Shown: positions 43,791-52,763 of the stretch, piece by piece
Layout: each line of letters starts with the position of its first letter
Position numbering within the stretch: the stretch's first letter is position 1
NCBI GenBank assembly: GCA_902800595.1
Contig: CADCFA010000005.1
Coordinates: forward strand, 22,625 to 86,624
Origin: an uncultured Prevotellaceae bacterium
Lineage (GTDB): Bacteria; Bacteroidota; Bacteroidia; Bacteroidales; Bacteroidaceae
Reading direction: 5' to 3'
Length of the DNA stretch: 64,000 nt
Notes under the pieces: model-generated
Told to the model about the DNA's origin: nothing
Databases searched by the model: none
Seen by the model: the letters and a program-made list of their open reading frames with translations, nothing else
Translations under genes and position numbers: made by a program

Positions 43791-46148
43791 TTGGAAGAAG
43801 TACAGAGTATTAAGGGTGGTCTGAAGGGCCTCTACGTCGGTAAGGTGCTTACCTGTGAGGCTCATCCCAACAGCGATCACCTGCATGTGACAACAGTTGA
43901 CTTAGGCAAGGGCGAGCCCTCACAGATTGTCTGTGGCGCTCCCAACGTGGCAGCAGGTCAGAAGGTCATCGTGGCCGATCTGGGTTGTGTGCTCTATGAT
44001 GGCGACCAGGAGTTTGTCATCAAGAAGTCCAAGCTGCGTGGTGTTGAGTCTAGCGGTATGATCTGTGCCGAGGATGAGATTGGCATTGGCAACGATCACT
44101 CCGGTATCATCGTGCTGCCCGAGGATGCGGTTGTAGGTACCCCTGCTGCAGAGTATTACCATCTGGAGAGTGACTGGCTCATCGAGGTTGACATCACAGC
44201 CAACCGTGCCGATGGTCTGAGTCACTGGGGTGTGGCGCGCGACCTGTATGCCTGGCTGTTGAGCAATGGCTACGACACAGAGATGCATCGCCCCGACTGC
44301 TCTAAGTTTAAGGTTGACAACCACGACCTGCCCATCGAGGTGGAGATTGAGAATCAGGAGGCCTGCAAGCGCTATGCCTGTGTCAGCATCACCGACTGTG
44401 AGGTGAAGGAGTCACCCGACTGGCTGAAGAACAAGCTGACCACCATCGGTCTGCGCCCTATCAATAACATTGTGGATATCACCAACTATATCATGATGGC
44501 CTATGGCCAGCCCCTGCATTGCTTCGATGCAGATATGGTGAAGGGTCATAAGATTGTGGTGAAGACGATGCCCGAGGGCACACCGTTCGTTACCCTCGAT
44601 GGTGAGGAGCATAAGCTCTCTGACCGCGATCTGGCCATCTGCAACGCCGAGGAGCCGATGTGTATCGCAGGCGTGTTCGGCGGAAAGGGTAGTGGAACCT
44701 ACGAGACCACCAGGAACGTGGTGCTCGAGAGTGCCTACTTCCATCCCACCTGGATCCGTAAGAGTGCCCGTCGCCACGGTCTGAGCACCGATGCCAGCTT
44801 CCGTTTCGAGCGTGGTATCGATCCCAATGGCACCATCTATGCCTTGCAGCAGGCAGCCATCCTCTGTCAGGAGCTGGCAGGCGGTAAGGTGTCGATGGAG
44901 ATCTGTGATGTCTATCCCAAGCCCATCAAGAATGCGGTGGTAGAACTGAAATACGACTATGTCAACCGTCTGATCGGTAAGGAGCTCTCCTCAGGTGTCA
45001 TCAAGTTTATTTGTCGTGCGCTCGACATGGAAGTCAAGTTCGAGAACGAGCAGGGCCTGACCATTGAGGTGCCTGCCTACCGTGTAGATGTGCAGCGCCC
45101 CTGCGATGTGGTAGAGGATATCCTGCGTATCTATGGCTATAATAATGTGGAGATCCCCACCCAGCTGAAGAGCTCTCTGGTGATCAAGGGTGATGAGGAC
45201 CGTAAGCATAAGTTGGCTAACCTGATCAGTGAGCAGCTGGTAGGCGAAGGTTTCAATGAGATTCTGAACAACTCACTGACGAAGGCTGCCTATTACGAGT
45301 CAGAGCCCAACACCAATACCTCACTTGTTCGCATCATGAATCCCCTTTCGAGCGATCTGAATGTGATGCGTCAGACATTGCTGTTCGGCGGTCTTGAGAG
45401 CATCCAGCATAATGTGAACCGCAAACGCCAGAACCTCCGTTTCTTCGAATTCGGCAACGTTTACACCTTCGATCCAGAGAAGAAGAATGATGACGATCCG
45501 ATGCAGGCCTACAAGGAGGCTTATCATTGTTCACTGATGGTTACGGGAAAGCGCGTGGAAGGCTCTTGGGCACACGCCAACGAAGACTCAACCTTCTATG
45601 AGCTGAGCGCCTATGTGGAGAACATCCTCCGTCGCATCGGTGTAAAGCCCGGCATGACGGTTCGTAAGAAGTCAGAGTACGGTATCTTCTCAAGTGGCAT
45701 CACCATCGAGAACCGCGGTGGCAAGAAACTCGTTGAGATGGGTATCATCACCAAGAAGCTGCAGAAGCAGTTCGGTCTCGACAATCCTGTCTATTATGCA
45801 GAGATGAACTGGACCTCGCTGATGAAGGTGACCAAGAAGAACGAGGTGCTCTACACCGAGATCTCCAAGTTCCCTGCCGTGAGCCGCGACCTCGCCCTGC
45901 TGGTTGACAACAGTGTGGAGTTTGCCCAGATAGAGCAGATTGCCCGTCAGACCGAGAAGAAGTTCCTGAAGAAGGTAGAGCTCTTCGATGTCTATGAAGG
46001 CGACAAGCTGCCCGCCGGCAAGAAGTCCTACGCCGTCAACTTCATCCTCCAGGACGAAGAAAAGACCATGGGTGACAAGCAGATCGACGCGATCATGCAG
46101 AAGCTCATAGCTCAGTTGACCTCCAAACTTGGAGCTCAACTTCGCTAA
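43791..46148 (+). CDS. pheT: Phenylalanine--tRNA ligase beta subunit, 5' end damaged
   Basis: 785 residues are open from a TTG at 43791. tRNA-binding domain (GKVLTCEAHPNSDHLHVTTV), B3/B4 and B5 domains (SRRHGLSTDASFRFERGID lies in the B3/B4-B5 region) and the C-terminal ferredoxin-like anticodon-binding domain (SKFPAVSRDLALLVDN) are intact. The expected start MNISYN is present at 43754-43771, but the next ~21 codons are missing and the frame is shifted by one, so ATG 43754 runs to a stop at 43786. Either a TTG/CTG start is used on a truncated protein or the sequence has an error. An essential enzyme for charging tRNA-Phe. Confidence 0.85.
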   Translation: MEEVQSIKGGLKGLYVGKVLTCEAHPNSDHLHVTTVDLGKGEPSQIVCGAPNVAAGQKVIVADLGCVLYDGDQEFVIKKSKLRGVESSGMICAEDEIGIGNDHSGIIVLPEDAVVGTPAAEYYHLESDWLIEVDITANRADGLSHWGVARDLYAWLLSNGYDTEMHRPDCSKFKVDNHDLPIEVEIENQEACKRYACVSITDCEVKESPDWLKNKLTTIGLRPINNIVDITNYIMMAYGQPLHCFDADMVKGHKIVVKTMPEGTPFVTLDGEEHKLSDRDLAICNAEEPMCIAGVFGGKGSGTYETTRNVVLESAYFHPTWIRKSARRHGLSTDASFRFERGIDPNGTIYALQQAAILCQELAGGKVSMEICDVYPKPIKNAVVELKYDYVNRLIGKELSSGVIKFICRALDMEVKFENEQGLTIEVPAYRVDVQRPCDVVEDILRIYGYNNVEIPTQLKSSLVIKGDEDRKHKLANLISEQLVGEGFNEILNNSLTKAAYYESEPNTNTSLVRIMNPLSSDLNVMRQTLLFGGLESIQHNVNRKRQNLRFFEFGNVYTFDPEKKNDDDPMQAYKEAYHCSLMVTGKRVEGSWAHANEDSTFYELSAYVENILRRIGVKPGMTVRKKSEYGIFSSGITIENRGGKKLVEMGIITKKLQKQFGLDNPVYYAEMNWTSLMKVTKKNEVLYTEISKFPAVSRDLALLVDNSVEFAQIEQIARQTEKKFLKKVELFDVYEGDKLPAGKKSYAVNFILQDEEKTMGDKQIDAIMQKLIAQLTSKLGAQLR

Positions 46149-46176
46149 GATTTTTGAATTTTTTAATTATTAATAT

Positions 46177-46905
46177 ATGGGAAGAGCATTTGAATATCGT
46201 AAGGCTACGAAGCTGAAGCGATGGGGCCACATGGCCAAGACATTTACAAAGATTGGTAAGCAGATTGCCATTGCCGTGAAGGCTGGCGGTCCAGAGCCTG
46301 AGAACAACCCGGCACTGCGTGCCTGCATTGCCAACGCCAAGCGTGAGAACATGCCGAAGGATAACATCGAGCGTGCCATCAAGAACGCAATGGGTAAGGA
46401 TCAGAGCGACTACAAGGAGGTAACCTACGAGGGATATGGCCCTCACGGTATCGCCATCTTCGTTGAGACACTGACCGACAACACCACCCGTACGGTAGGT
46501 GACGTACGTTCAGTATTCAACAAGTTCAATGGTAACCTGGGTACACAGGGGTCACTCTCGTTCCTGTTCGATCACAAGGCTGTGTTCACCTTCAAGAAGA
46601 CAGACGGTCTGGATATGGACGAGATGATTCTCGACCTGATCGACTATGGTGTAGAGGACGAGTTTGACGAGGACGAGGAGGAGAACAGCATCACCATCTA
46701 TGGCGATCCCTCTTCATTCGGCGCTATCCAGAAGCATCTGGAGGAGAACGGTTTCGAGGTGACGGGTGCTGAGTTCACACGTATCCCCAACGACCTGAAG
46801 GATGTAACACCTGAGCAGCGTGAGACCATCGACAAGATGGTTGAGCGGCTTGAAGACTTCGACGATGTGCAGACGGTTTACACGAACATGAAACCGGAAG
46901 AATAA
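46177..46905 (+). CDS. YebC/PmpR family protein
   Basis: 242 residues. GRAFEYRKATKLKRWGHMAK and RACIANAKRENMPKDNIERA are the family signature. Proteins of this family were annotated as transcriptional regulators and more recently linked to translation of difficult (proline-rich) sequences. It follows pheT by 28 nt and ends at a strong terminator. Confidence 0.92.
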   Translation: MGRAFEYRKATKLKRWGHMAKTFTKIGKQIAIAVKAGGPEPENNPALRACIANAKRENMPKDNIERAIKNAMGKDQSDYKEVTYEGYGPHGIAIFVETLTDNTTRTVGDVRSVFNKFNGNLGTQGSLSFLFDHKAVFTFKKTDGLDMDEMILDLIDYGVEDEFDEDEEENSITIYGDPSSFGAIQKHLEENGFEVTGAEFTRIPNDLKDVTPEQRETIDKMVERLEDFDDVQTVYTNMKPEE

Positions 46906-46910
46906 TCATG

Positions 46911-46938
46911 AAGCCCTCGCCAATCGGCGGGGGCTTTT
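46911..46938. terminator. Terminator between yebC-like gene and lipoprotein gene
   Basis: AAGCCCTCGCC/GGCGGGGGCTT hairpin with four-base loop and T's on the right side. Confidence 0.8.
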
Positions 46939-46941
46939 TGT

Positions 46942-47328
46942 TTAATAGTCTTTATCTGTGAAAACCACATCCAGTCTGATCTTCTTGGGATCCTTCGCTG
47001 AGTAATAGGTGTAGGCGAAGCGATATTTGTTCTCCTTATACACACGCAGCGTGGTAGAGTTCTTCAGGTCTTGCTTGAGGGCACCTACGGCATCCACCTC
47101 TTCCATCACGCCGTCACGGTCGGCAAAGCCGGTCAGTGTATAATAATAATGTAAGGTGTGCGTGTCGCGCTCAAAGGTCATGCTGTCCATCGTGATGTTG
47201 TTGTCCATCTTTGCGGGGCAGTTCTTCTCGGTATATTCTTTCGCCTCACGGGCACAGCGGTCTTCCAGCGACTCCCGACATCCTGTCAGAAGGATGCTAA
47301 TTGCGGCTATTATCCATAACTTTTTCAT
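46942..47328 (-). CDS. Hypothetical lipoprotein
   Basis: 128 residues from the ATG at 47328; MKKLWIIAAISILLTGC is a lipoprotein signal with the lipobox cysteine at 17. The start is fixed by the promoter box at 47351-47358. The rest (THTLHYYYTLTGFADRDG, FAYTYYSAKDPKKIRLDVVF) is beta-rich and of unknown family. Confidence 0.75.
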   Translation of the reverse strand: MKKLWIIAAISILLTGCRESLEDRCAREAKEYTEKNCPAKMDNNITMDSMTFERDTHTLHYYYTLTGFADRDGVMEEVDAVGALKQDLKNSTTLRVYKENKYRFAYTYYSAKDPKKIRLDVVFTDKDY

Positions 47329-47350
47329 AATGAATGCTATTTTTTGGGTG

Positions 47351-47358
47351 CAAAGATA
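47351..47358 (-). promoter_or_regulatory. -7 box of the lipoprotein gene
   Basis: TATCTTTG on the minus strand, 22 nt before the start. Confidence 0.6.
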
Positions 47359-47399
47359 CAAAAAAAAGCAAAAATATCACTTTTCCGCAAAAAAAAATG

Positions 47400-47407
47400 T
47401 AACTTTG
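47400..47407 (+). promoter_or_regulatory. -7 box of lepA
   Basis: TAACTTTG, 25 nt before the lepA ATG; divergent from the lipoprotein gene. Confidence 0.6.
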
Positions 47408-47432
47408 CAACTTAAAAGTATAGATAAAATTG

Positions 47433-49214
47433 ATGGACCATATAAGAAACTTCTGTATCATCGCCCATATCGACCACGGTAAGTCAACCCTGGCCGACCG
47501 TTTGCTGGAATTCACTAAGACCATTCAAGTCACTGAAGGTCAGATGCTTGATGATATGGATTTGGAGCGTGAGCGTGGTATCACCATTAAGAGTCATGCC
47601 ATCCAGATGGAATATATGTATCAGGGTGAGAAGTATATTCTCAATCTGATCGACACCCCGGGACATGTGGACTTCTCTTACGAGGTGTCGCGCTCGATAG
47701 CCGCCTGCGAAGGTGCGCTGCTGGTGGTGGATGCCACCCAGGGCGTTCAGGCGCAGACCATCTCCAACCTCTATATGGCTATCGATCATGACCTGGAGAT
47801 CATCCCTGTCATCAATAAGATAGACATGCCTTCAGCCATGCCTGACGAGGTGGAAGATGAGATCATCGACCTGATCGGTTGCGATCGCTCCGACATCATC
47901 CGTGCCTCAGGTAAGACAGGCGAGGGGGTAGAGGATATCCTGAATGCCGTCGTAGAGCGCATCCCTCATCCCGAGGGCGACGAGCAGGCCCCGTTGCAGG
48001 CGCTGATCTTCGACTCCGTGTTCAACTCCTTCCGAGGCATCATTGCCTACTTCAAGATTGTCAACGGCTCCATCAAGAGTGGCGATCATGTGAAGTTCTT
48101 CAATACCGGTATGGAGTATGATGCCGACGAGATCGGTGTGCTGAAGATGGACATGATCCCCCGCAAGGAGCTGCATACAGGCGATGTGGGTTATATCATC
48201 AGCGGTATCAAGAACTCCAAGGAGGTGAAGGTGGGTGATACCATCACGCAGGTGGCCACCCCCTGTAGTGCCGCCATCGAAGGCTTCCAGGAAGTGAAGC
48301 CAATGGTGTTCGCAGGTGTCTATCCCATCGATCCCACCGACTATGAGAATCTGCGTGCCTCGCTCGAGAAGTTACAGCTGAACGATGCCTCCCTGACATT
48401 CACGCCAGAGAGCTCTGTGGCACTGGGCTTCGGCTTCCGTTGCGGCTTCTTAGGACTGCTCCACATGGAGATTGTGCAGGAGCGCCTCGACCGTGAGTTT
48501 GATATGGATGTCATCACCACTGTGCCCAACGTGTCGTATATGTGCTACACCAAGCAGGGTGAGGTGAAGGAAGTGCATAACCCCTCAGGACTGCCCGATC
48601 TCACGATGATCGAGCATATCGAGGAACCCTATATCCGTGCCTCTATCATCACCGCAGCCGACTATATCGGTCCCATCATGACGCTCTGCCTCGACAAGCG
48701 TGGTGAGCTCATCGATCAGCAGTATGTGTCAGGCAATCGTGTCGAACTGCATTTCCATCTGCCGCTGGGCGAGATAGTGATCGACTTCTACGACAAGCTG
48801 AAGTCCATCTCCAAGGGCTATGCCTCGTTCGACTACCATATCGACGGCTTCCGCCCCTCGAAACTCGCCAAGTTGGATATCCTGCTCAATGGCGAGCCTG
48901 TAGATGCTCTCTCCACGCTGACCCATCAGGACAATGCCGTCACCTTTGGCCGGCGGATGTGTGAGAAGCTGAAGGAGCTGATCCCCCGTCAGCAGTTCGA
49001 TATCGCCATCCAGGCAGCCATCGGTGCCAAGATCATTGCCCGAGAGACGGTGAAACAGGTACGCAAGGATGTCACAGCCAAATGTTATGGCGGTGACGTG
49101 AGTCGTAAGCGCAAGCTGCTTGAGAAGCAGAAGCGCGGCAAGAAACGCATGAAGCAGATCGGCAATGTGGAGGTGCCTCAGAAAGCCTTCCTCGCCGTCC
49201 TGAAACTCGACTAA
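47433..49214 (+). CDS. lepA: Elongation factor 4 (back-translocase)
   Basis: 593 residues. GTPase motifs AHIDHGKST (G1), [14 protein letters not shown] (G3) and INKIDMP (G4) are followed by EF-G-like domains and the LepA-specific C-terminal domain ([20 protein letters not shown]). It acts on the ribosome with GTP. I chose ATG 47433 ([10 protein letters not shown]) over the TTG three bases earlier. Confidence 0.97.
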   Translation: MDHIRNFCIIAHIDHGKSTLADRLLEFTKTIQVTEGQMLDDMDLERERGITIKSHAIQMEYMYQGEKYILNLIDTPGHVDFSYEVSRSIAACEGALLVVDATQGVQAQTISNLYMAIDHDLEIIPVINKIDMPSAMPDEVEDEIIDLIGCDRSDIIRASGKTGEGVEDILNAVVERIPHPEGDEQAPLQALIFDSVFNSFRGIIAYFKIVNGSIKSGDHVKFFNTGMEYDADEIGVLKMDMIPRKELHTGDVGYIISGIKNSKEVKVGDTITQVATPCSAAIEGFQEVKPMVFAGVYPIDPTDYENLRASLEKLQLNDASLTFTPESSVALGFGFRCGFLGLLHMEIVQERLDREFDMDVITTVPNVSYMCYTKQGEVKEVHNPSGLPDLTMIEHIEEPYIRASIITAADYIGPIMTLCLDKRGELIDQQYVSGNRVELHFHLPLGEIVIDFYDKLKSISKGYASFDYHIDGFRPSKLAKLDILLNGEPVDALSTLTHQDNAVTFGRRMCEKLKELIPRQQFDIAIQAAIGAKIIARETVKQVRKDVTAKCYGGDVSRKRKLLEKQKRGKKRMKQIGNVEVPQKAFLAVLKLD

Positions 49215-49264
49215 GCATAGATCAATAACATAATTAAGAAACTAAAGGCCCCAAATTAGGAATT

Positions 49265-49867
49265 ATGCCAAACATTAGCATTACTACGAGAGACGTGGCG
49301 CGCGAATTAGCCCGTCGTTACAGCACGATGACGCACGATGAGCTCGATATGCTCGAGAGCATCCTGGTGCCCATGAAGTTTGCGAAGAACGAGTTTATTC
49401 TTCGTGAAGGAGAGATCTGTACCAACATTTACTGGGTTGTAAAGGGCTTGGTACGCCAGTTCTATTTCAAGAACGACAAGGAGCTCACCGAGTACATGGC
49501 CACCGAGAACAATGTCGTGATGTGTATCGAGAGCCTCTTTCGCGAGCAGCCTACTAAATTACAGATCAAAGCACTGGAGCCCACCATCCTCATTGCCTTG
49601 CCCAAGGCCGACCTTGAGGCAGTAGCCATGAAGAGTGTGAACATCCAGATCCTGTATCGTAAGATACTCGAAGAGTCGCTGATCCTAAGTCAGCATCATG
49701 CCGACATGCTCCGTTTCGAGAGTGCGCAGGATCGCTACCAGAAACTGGTGAAGAATCAGCCCCAGTTGGTGCTCCGTGCCCCGTTGGTGTATATCGCCAG
49801 CTATCTGCAGATGACACCCGAGACGCTCTCCCGTGTCCGCACTGCCACCCTGATGGACGACAAATAA
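49265..49867 (+). CDS. Crp/Fnr family transcriptional regulator
   Basis: 200 residues. An N-terminal cyclic-nucleotide-binding-like beta-roll (PMKFAKNEFILREGEICTNI) and a C-terminal winged helix (PLVYIASYLQMTPETLSRVR) are visible; there are no N-terminal cysteines for an Fnr cluster. The ligand is unknown. It lies directly before the glycan locus and is followed by a terminator. Confidence 0.85.
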   Translation: MPNISITTRDVARELARRYSTMTHDELDMLESILVPMKFAKNEFILREGEICTNIYWVVKGLVRQFYFKNDKELTEYMATENNVVMCIESLFREQPTKLQIKALEPTILIALPKADLEAVAMKSVNIQILYRKILEESLILSQHHADMLRFESAQDRYQKLVKNQPQLVLRAPLVYIASYLQMTPETLSRVRTATLMDDK

Positions 49868-49896
49868 GAGTTCTTACACCCTCTCCTATAATAATT

Positions 49897-49938
49897 AAGG
49901 TACGCGCGAGCATTCTTGTGCGTACCTTATTTATTTTT
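49897..49938 (+). terminator. Terminator after the Crp/Fnr gene
   Basis: AAGGTACGC pairs with GCGTACCTT, followed by TTATTTATTTTTA. It separates housekeeping genes from the glycan locus. Confidence 0.8.
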
Positions 49939-49955
49939 ATTTTCCTCCTATTATA

Positions 49956-49987
49956 TTTGGCGATACAAAAATAAAATCGTACCTTTG
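49956..49987 (+). promoter_or_regulatory. Promoter of the UpxY-type gene/glycan locus
   Basis: TTTG at 49956-49959, 20 nt spacer, TACCTTTG at 49980-49987: a textbook Bacteroidetes promoter. It precedes an untranslated leader of about 360 nt (to 50354) that holds several hairpins and no convincing gene. Confidence 0.8.
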
Positions 49988-50277
49988 TAGCCGAATTCTC
50001 GTAAAGCCACGCCGGATTCTTGAGCGATCGAGCTCAGAAGTGGAAGGGTGGGTAGCGAGTTTTTTGTACATAATTAAGGCGTTTACAAGCGCTTTGTTCG
50101 AGACTCTTCAGAATCTGGTAAATTCGCAATTACTGTCTTGAGCATCGCAACGGTAGATGTCCTCGGGATGTGTTTATACGCGTCCCCTTACTTTGTGGTA
50201 GGGGATATTGTATTCATATCGGCGTGGGCTCTGGCGTTGTCTGTTCAACAGTAATGGGCAAACCAGAGCCTTGAAGA

Positions 50278-50312
50278 GTGGAATGGACAACAGACGATTC
50301 CACGCTTTTTTT
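50278..50312 (+). terminator. Leader terminator upstream of the UpxY-type gene
   Basis: GTGGAAT/ATTCCAC hairpin followed by GC and seven T's, 42 nt before the start codon. Upstream GGCTCTGG (50227-) can pair with CCAGAGCC (50262-50269). A terminator placed here would be the natural target for antitermination by the encoded protein. Confidence 0.75.
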
Positions 50313-50354
50313 ATGTCCTGGCTGGAGCAATGCAGCTGTCATAAAAATTCCGAT

Positions 50355-51017
50355 ATGAACGCGTTGGAAAATGCTAGTATCTTGGAACCAACTTGTAAGG
50401 GATTTGCATCCTTTTCCTTCCCCGAAGCGAAGAGCTCACAAACAGGGGTGTCGGTAGATTATGCCCCGTCGCCAGACAAAGCCTGGTATGTCATCCGCAC
50501 CCTGTACGGCCATGCCCAGCAGGTAGCCGACATGGTGGTCGAGAAAGGTGATTACGCCTATCTCGCCATGATCTGGAAGGATGAGTGGCGCGACGGCAAG
50601 CGCCATCGGGTGCTTCGTCCCCTGATGAACCTGCTCTTTGCCTATGTCACGAAGCAACAGGCCGAATATTATGTCAAGGAGTCTGTAGAGTCACGCTTCA
50701 CCACCTTCTATTACGACCACTTCCACATCGACGCCACAGGCTTCAACCCGCCACTGACCGTCTCCTCCAAAGCCATGGAACAGCTCATCCGCACCACCGC
50801 CATCCGTGATCCCCACGTGATGGAAGTCGATATGCAGAAGTGCCGTTTCGTGTCCGATGATTTGGTACGAGTCACCTATGGCCCGTTCGAAGGCGTCGAA
50901 GGCCGTGTCGCCCGTGTGCACCGCCAGACCTGCGTCGTCGTCTATATCGAGGGCCTCCAAGCCGGCCTCACCACCGCCTACATCCCCCCATACTATCTGG
51001 AAAAGGTCAATAAGTAA
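50355..51017 (+). CDS. UpxY-type NusG-like transcription antiterminator
   Basis: 220 residues from ATG 50355; the frame is open further upstream but that crosses the leader hairpins. The NusG N-terminal domain starts at AWYVIRTLYGHAQQVADMV and a KOW-like domain lies near the end (DLVRVTYGPFEGVEGRVARV). In Bacteroides, UpxY proteins open capsule operons and prevent premature termination in their own leader. Here it is followed by a TA pair rather than directly by glycan genes. No UpxZ partner is recognised. Confidence 0.85.
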   Translation: MNALENASILEPTCKGFASFSFPEAKSSQTGVSVDYAPSPDKAWYVIRTLYGHAQQVADMVVEKGDYAYLAMIWKDEWRDGKRHRVLRPLMNLLFAYVTKQQAEYYVKESVESRFTTFYYDHFHIDATGFNPPLTVSSKAMEQLIRTTAIRDPHVMEVDMQKCRFVSDDLVRVTYGPFEGVEGRVARVHRQTCVVVYIEGLQAGLTTAYIPPYYLEKVNK

Positions 51018-51033
51018 CATTCTCGCCAAAATA

Positions 51034-51065
51034 TTTGGAATTTACAACTTTTATCCTTATCTTTG
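51034..51065 (+). promoter_or_regulatory. Promoter of the VapBC-like pair
   Basis: TTTG at 51034-51037, 20 nt spacer, TATCTTTG at 51058-51065. Confidence 0.7.
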
Positions 51066-51093
51066 CCCCCGAGAAACAGAAGAAAGGAAGAAT

Positions 51094-51336
51094 ATGATAT
51101 CAACAGTTTCACGGCATATAGCCGATAAATATTGGAAGATTGTAAAGCATCTGAGTCCAGATGCTAAGATAGACTTGATTATGATGTTGTCTCAATCTCT
51201 GAAAGAAACAGAGCCTGCCAAGGTCTCAGCCAGTAAGTATTATGGAATGTGGGGAGATGATGGCATGACAGATGAAGAGTTTGTCAGTGAATTGAAGTCT
51301 TTACGATCATTCAACAAGGAAATTGTAGAATTATGA
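51094..51336 (+). CDS. Antitoxin-like small protein upstream of a PIN toxin
   Basis: 80 residues from ATG 51094. It has a helical N-terminus (WKIVKHLSPDAKIDLIMMLSQS) and an acidic toxin-wrapping-type tail (MTDEEFVSELKSLRSFNKEI). It overlaps the PIN-domain gene by 4 nt (ATGA), the usual antitoxin-toxin layout. The N-terminal DNA-binding class is not clear by eye. Confidence 0.7.
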   Translation: MISTVSRHIADKYWKIVKHLSPDAKIDLIMMLSQSLKETEPAKVSASKYYGMWGDDGMTDEEFVSELKSLRSFNKEIVEL

Positions 51337-51758
51337 GCAATAAGGGATTCTTGCTTGATACAAATATTTGTGCTTTCTATCTTAGAGGAAAGTTTAATAT
51401 TGATAAGTTAATAGATAAAGTTGGTTGGGAAAATTGTTATATTTCCGAGATAACAATGCTTGAACTGAAGATGGGAATCGAATTGTCTATGCAGAAGGAT
51501 GGTATAGACCGTTCTGAGCAGTTGAACGAATTTCTGTCTGATATTCAAATATTACCTATTAATGACGCTATAGATTTAGCTGCTCATGAGAAGATTCGTC
51601 TTCGTCTCGCTGGTACACCTTGTGATGATAACTTTGATCTCTTAATAGCATGTACAGCTATTGCTAATGAAATGGTTTGTGTAACTGACAACACGAAAGA
51701 CTTCTATCGTTTCCAGAATATAAAGTTGGAGAATTGGATAGTTCGATCAGAACAATAA
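51333..51758 (+). CDS. PIN-domain toxin (VapC-like)
   Basis: 141 residues. The PIN acidic residues are present in order: FLLDTNICAFY (Asp), ISEITMLELKMGIE (Glu), DDNFDLLIACTA (Asp) and MVCVTDNTKDF (Asp/Asn). VapC-type toxins are RNases, often cutting initiator tRNA. Codon use is AT-rich compared with the housekeeping genes. Confidence 0.88.
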   Translation: MSNKGFLLDTNICAFYLRGKFNIDKLIDKVGWENCYISEITMLELKMGIELSMQKDGIDRSEQLNEFLSDIQILPINDAIDLAAHEKIRLRLAGTPCDDNFDLLIACTAIANEMVCVTDNTKDFYRFQNIKLENWIVRSEQ

Positions 51759-51782
51759 GGCATTTATAAGTCGAGTCCCGAC

Positions 51783-51850
51783 TTACCAAAACCTTCTGAA
51801 AGTCGTCGGTCTCTGCGACTTTCAGGTTGCATCCTCCCAATATAGGGGGA
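51783..51850 (-). repeat. Dual-hairpin repeat element, copy 2 (core)
   Basis: On the minus strand: CCCCCTATATTGGGAGG, ATGCAA, a CTGAAAGTCG/CGACTTTCAG hairpin and AGGTTTTGGTA. The companion hairpin TTCTC-TGGCGCA-GAGAA lies just outside at about 51882-51898. Same order as copy 1 near 42.4 kb. Confidence 0.6.
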
Positions 51851-51950
51851 GGCCTTGGAGGGGGTGGATGTCTCTTGGTTCATTCTCTGCGCCAGAGAAG
51901 AACGAATGAAAAAGATAAGTTTTAATAAAAAAGATATGATCTTCAATAGC

Positions 51951-52142
51951 AAAACAACTTGTTTTACCTTTGAAAAAGCTATCTTTTCCCACCGATAAAG
52001 CTATCTTTCCGACAACAAAACAACTTGTTTTACTATGAGTGAAGGTAGTGATAGATATGAAAAAAGTATCACTCCACCTAACAATCTGATATTAAACCAC
52101 TTAGAAGCAATAGTGATACTTTTGCAAAAAGTAGCATTTTAA
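51951..52142. repeat. Palindrome cluster upstream of the intron remnant
   Basis: The palindrome AAAACAACTTGTTTT occurs twice (51951 and 52017). Between the copies AAAGCTATCTTT(T)CC occurs twice (51975 and 51997). An inverted repeat AAAAGTATCACT/AGTGATACTTTT (52062-52073, 52112-52123) follows, spanned by a 35-codon frame (52035-52142) that I do not trust as a gene. The whole 51759-52214 gap holds nothing else I can name. Confidence 0.7.
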
Positions 52143-52214
52143 AAACCTATTAGGCAATATGATAATCTATAGTCCTGCAGTCATAGCCAAAATCAGACGC
52201 GATATGAAAAAGAG

Positions 52215-52517
52215 ATGAAAATATACATATTTCAATCTCATATGGCAGACTTAATATATTGGTTGGAATCCGTTCTTAAGCATACTGCCCCGGAACAACT
52301 GGTTGGTCTGAAACTTTGTCTCTTTCATTTAATGACTCAGGCAATCACCAATCGCAGGAACCGCACATTTGCCAAGTTGTATTACGAAGATACATTCCTC
52401 TTTTTCCAAGAGAAATACAATTGTTTTGATGAGAAAGATCCACGCCAGCTAGCTCTCTTAAACTTCAAAGTCCATAAGAATGATTTTAAGGCAGATTGGA
52501 ACATCTTTTTCTTATAA
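52215..52517 (+). CDS. Hypothetical protein, 100 residues
   Basis: A short helical protein (HMADLIYWLESVLKHT, LKLCLFHLMTQAITNRRNRT) with aromatic residues towards the end (YYEDTFLFFQEKYNCF). I do not recognise a family, and no promoter box is clear. It lies between the palindrome cluster and the intron tail. It could be a fragment of something larger. Confidence 0.45.
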   Translation: MKIYIFQSHMADLIYWLESVLKHTAPEQLVGLKLCLFHLMTQAITNRRNRTFAKLYYEDTFLFFQEKYNCFDEKDPRQLALLNFKVHKNDFKADWNIFFL

Positions 52518-52580
52518 TCCTCATGACTTTAATTATTTCACCGTAGTGTAAATTAGTACAACAAATGAGTTAAGCACGAA

Positions 52581-52654
52581 GAGCCGTGTGATGGGAGACT
52601 GTCAAGCACGGTTCCGTGAGAAGGGATGGTGAAGGCCCTCTCCTTACTCGACCC
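52581..52654 (+). ncRNA. Group II intron 3' end: domain V and VI remnant
   Basis: 52581-52614 is a 34-nt domain V: outer stem GAGCCGTG/CACGGTTC with the AGC triad and its G-T pair, a 2-nt bulge, an inner stem and a GAGA tetraloop. A domain VI-like hairpin follows (GAGAAGGG...CCCTCTC), then TTACTCGACCC as the probable 3' end. No reverse transcriptase or 5' intron half is present in the preceding kilobase, so this is a fragment. Confidence 0.8.
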
Positions 52655-52763
52655 AGTCTTCATCAGCAGTCTTTATTCATCAGGCCTCTGACATCAGACC
52701 TCAATAGGTGTTTATTAATCTTACAGTGAGATAAGATTACCCGTCGTAACCAAGAATGTCGTT

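Noticed and set aside
50208-50354. N-terminal extension of the UpxY-type protein
   Set aside because: The extension runs through the leader hairpins and terminator and has no NusG-like sequence.
52035-52142. 35-codon frame in the palindrome cluster
   Set aside because: It spans a 12-bp inverted repeat, has no promoter box close by and no family resemblance.
52215-52517. UpxZ partner or intron reverse transcriptase fragment
   Set aside because: The 100-residue protein shows neither UpxZ nor reverse transcriptase motifs (no YADD-type site).
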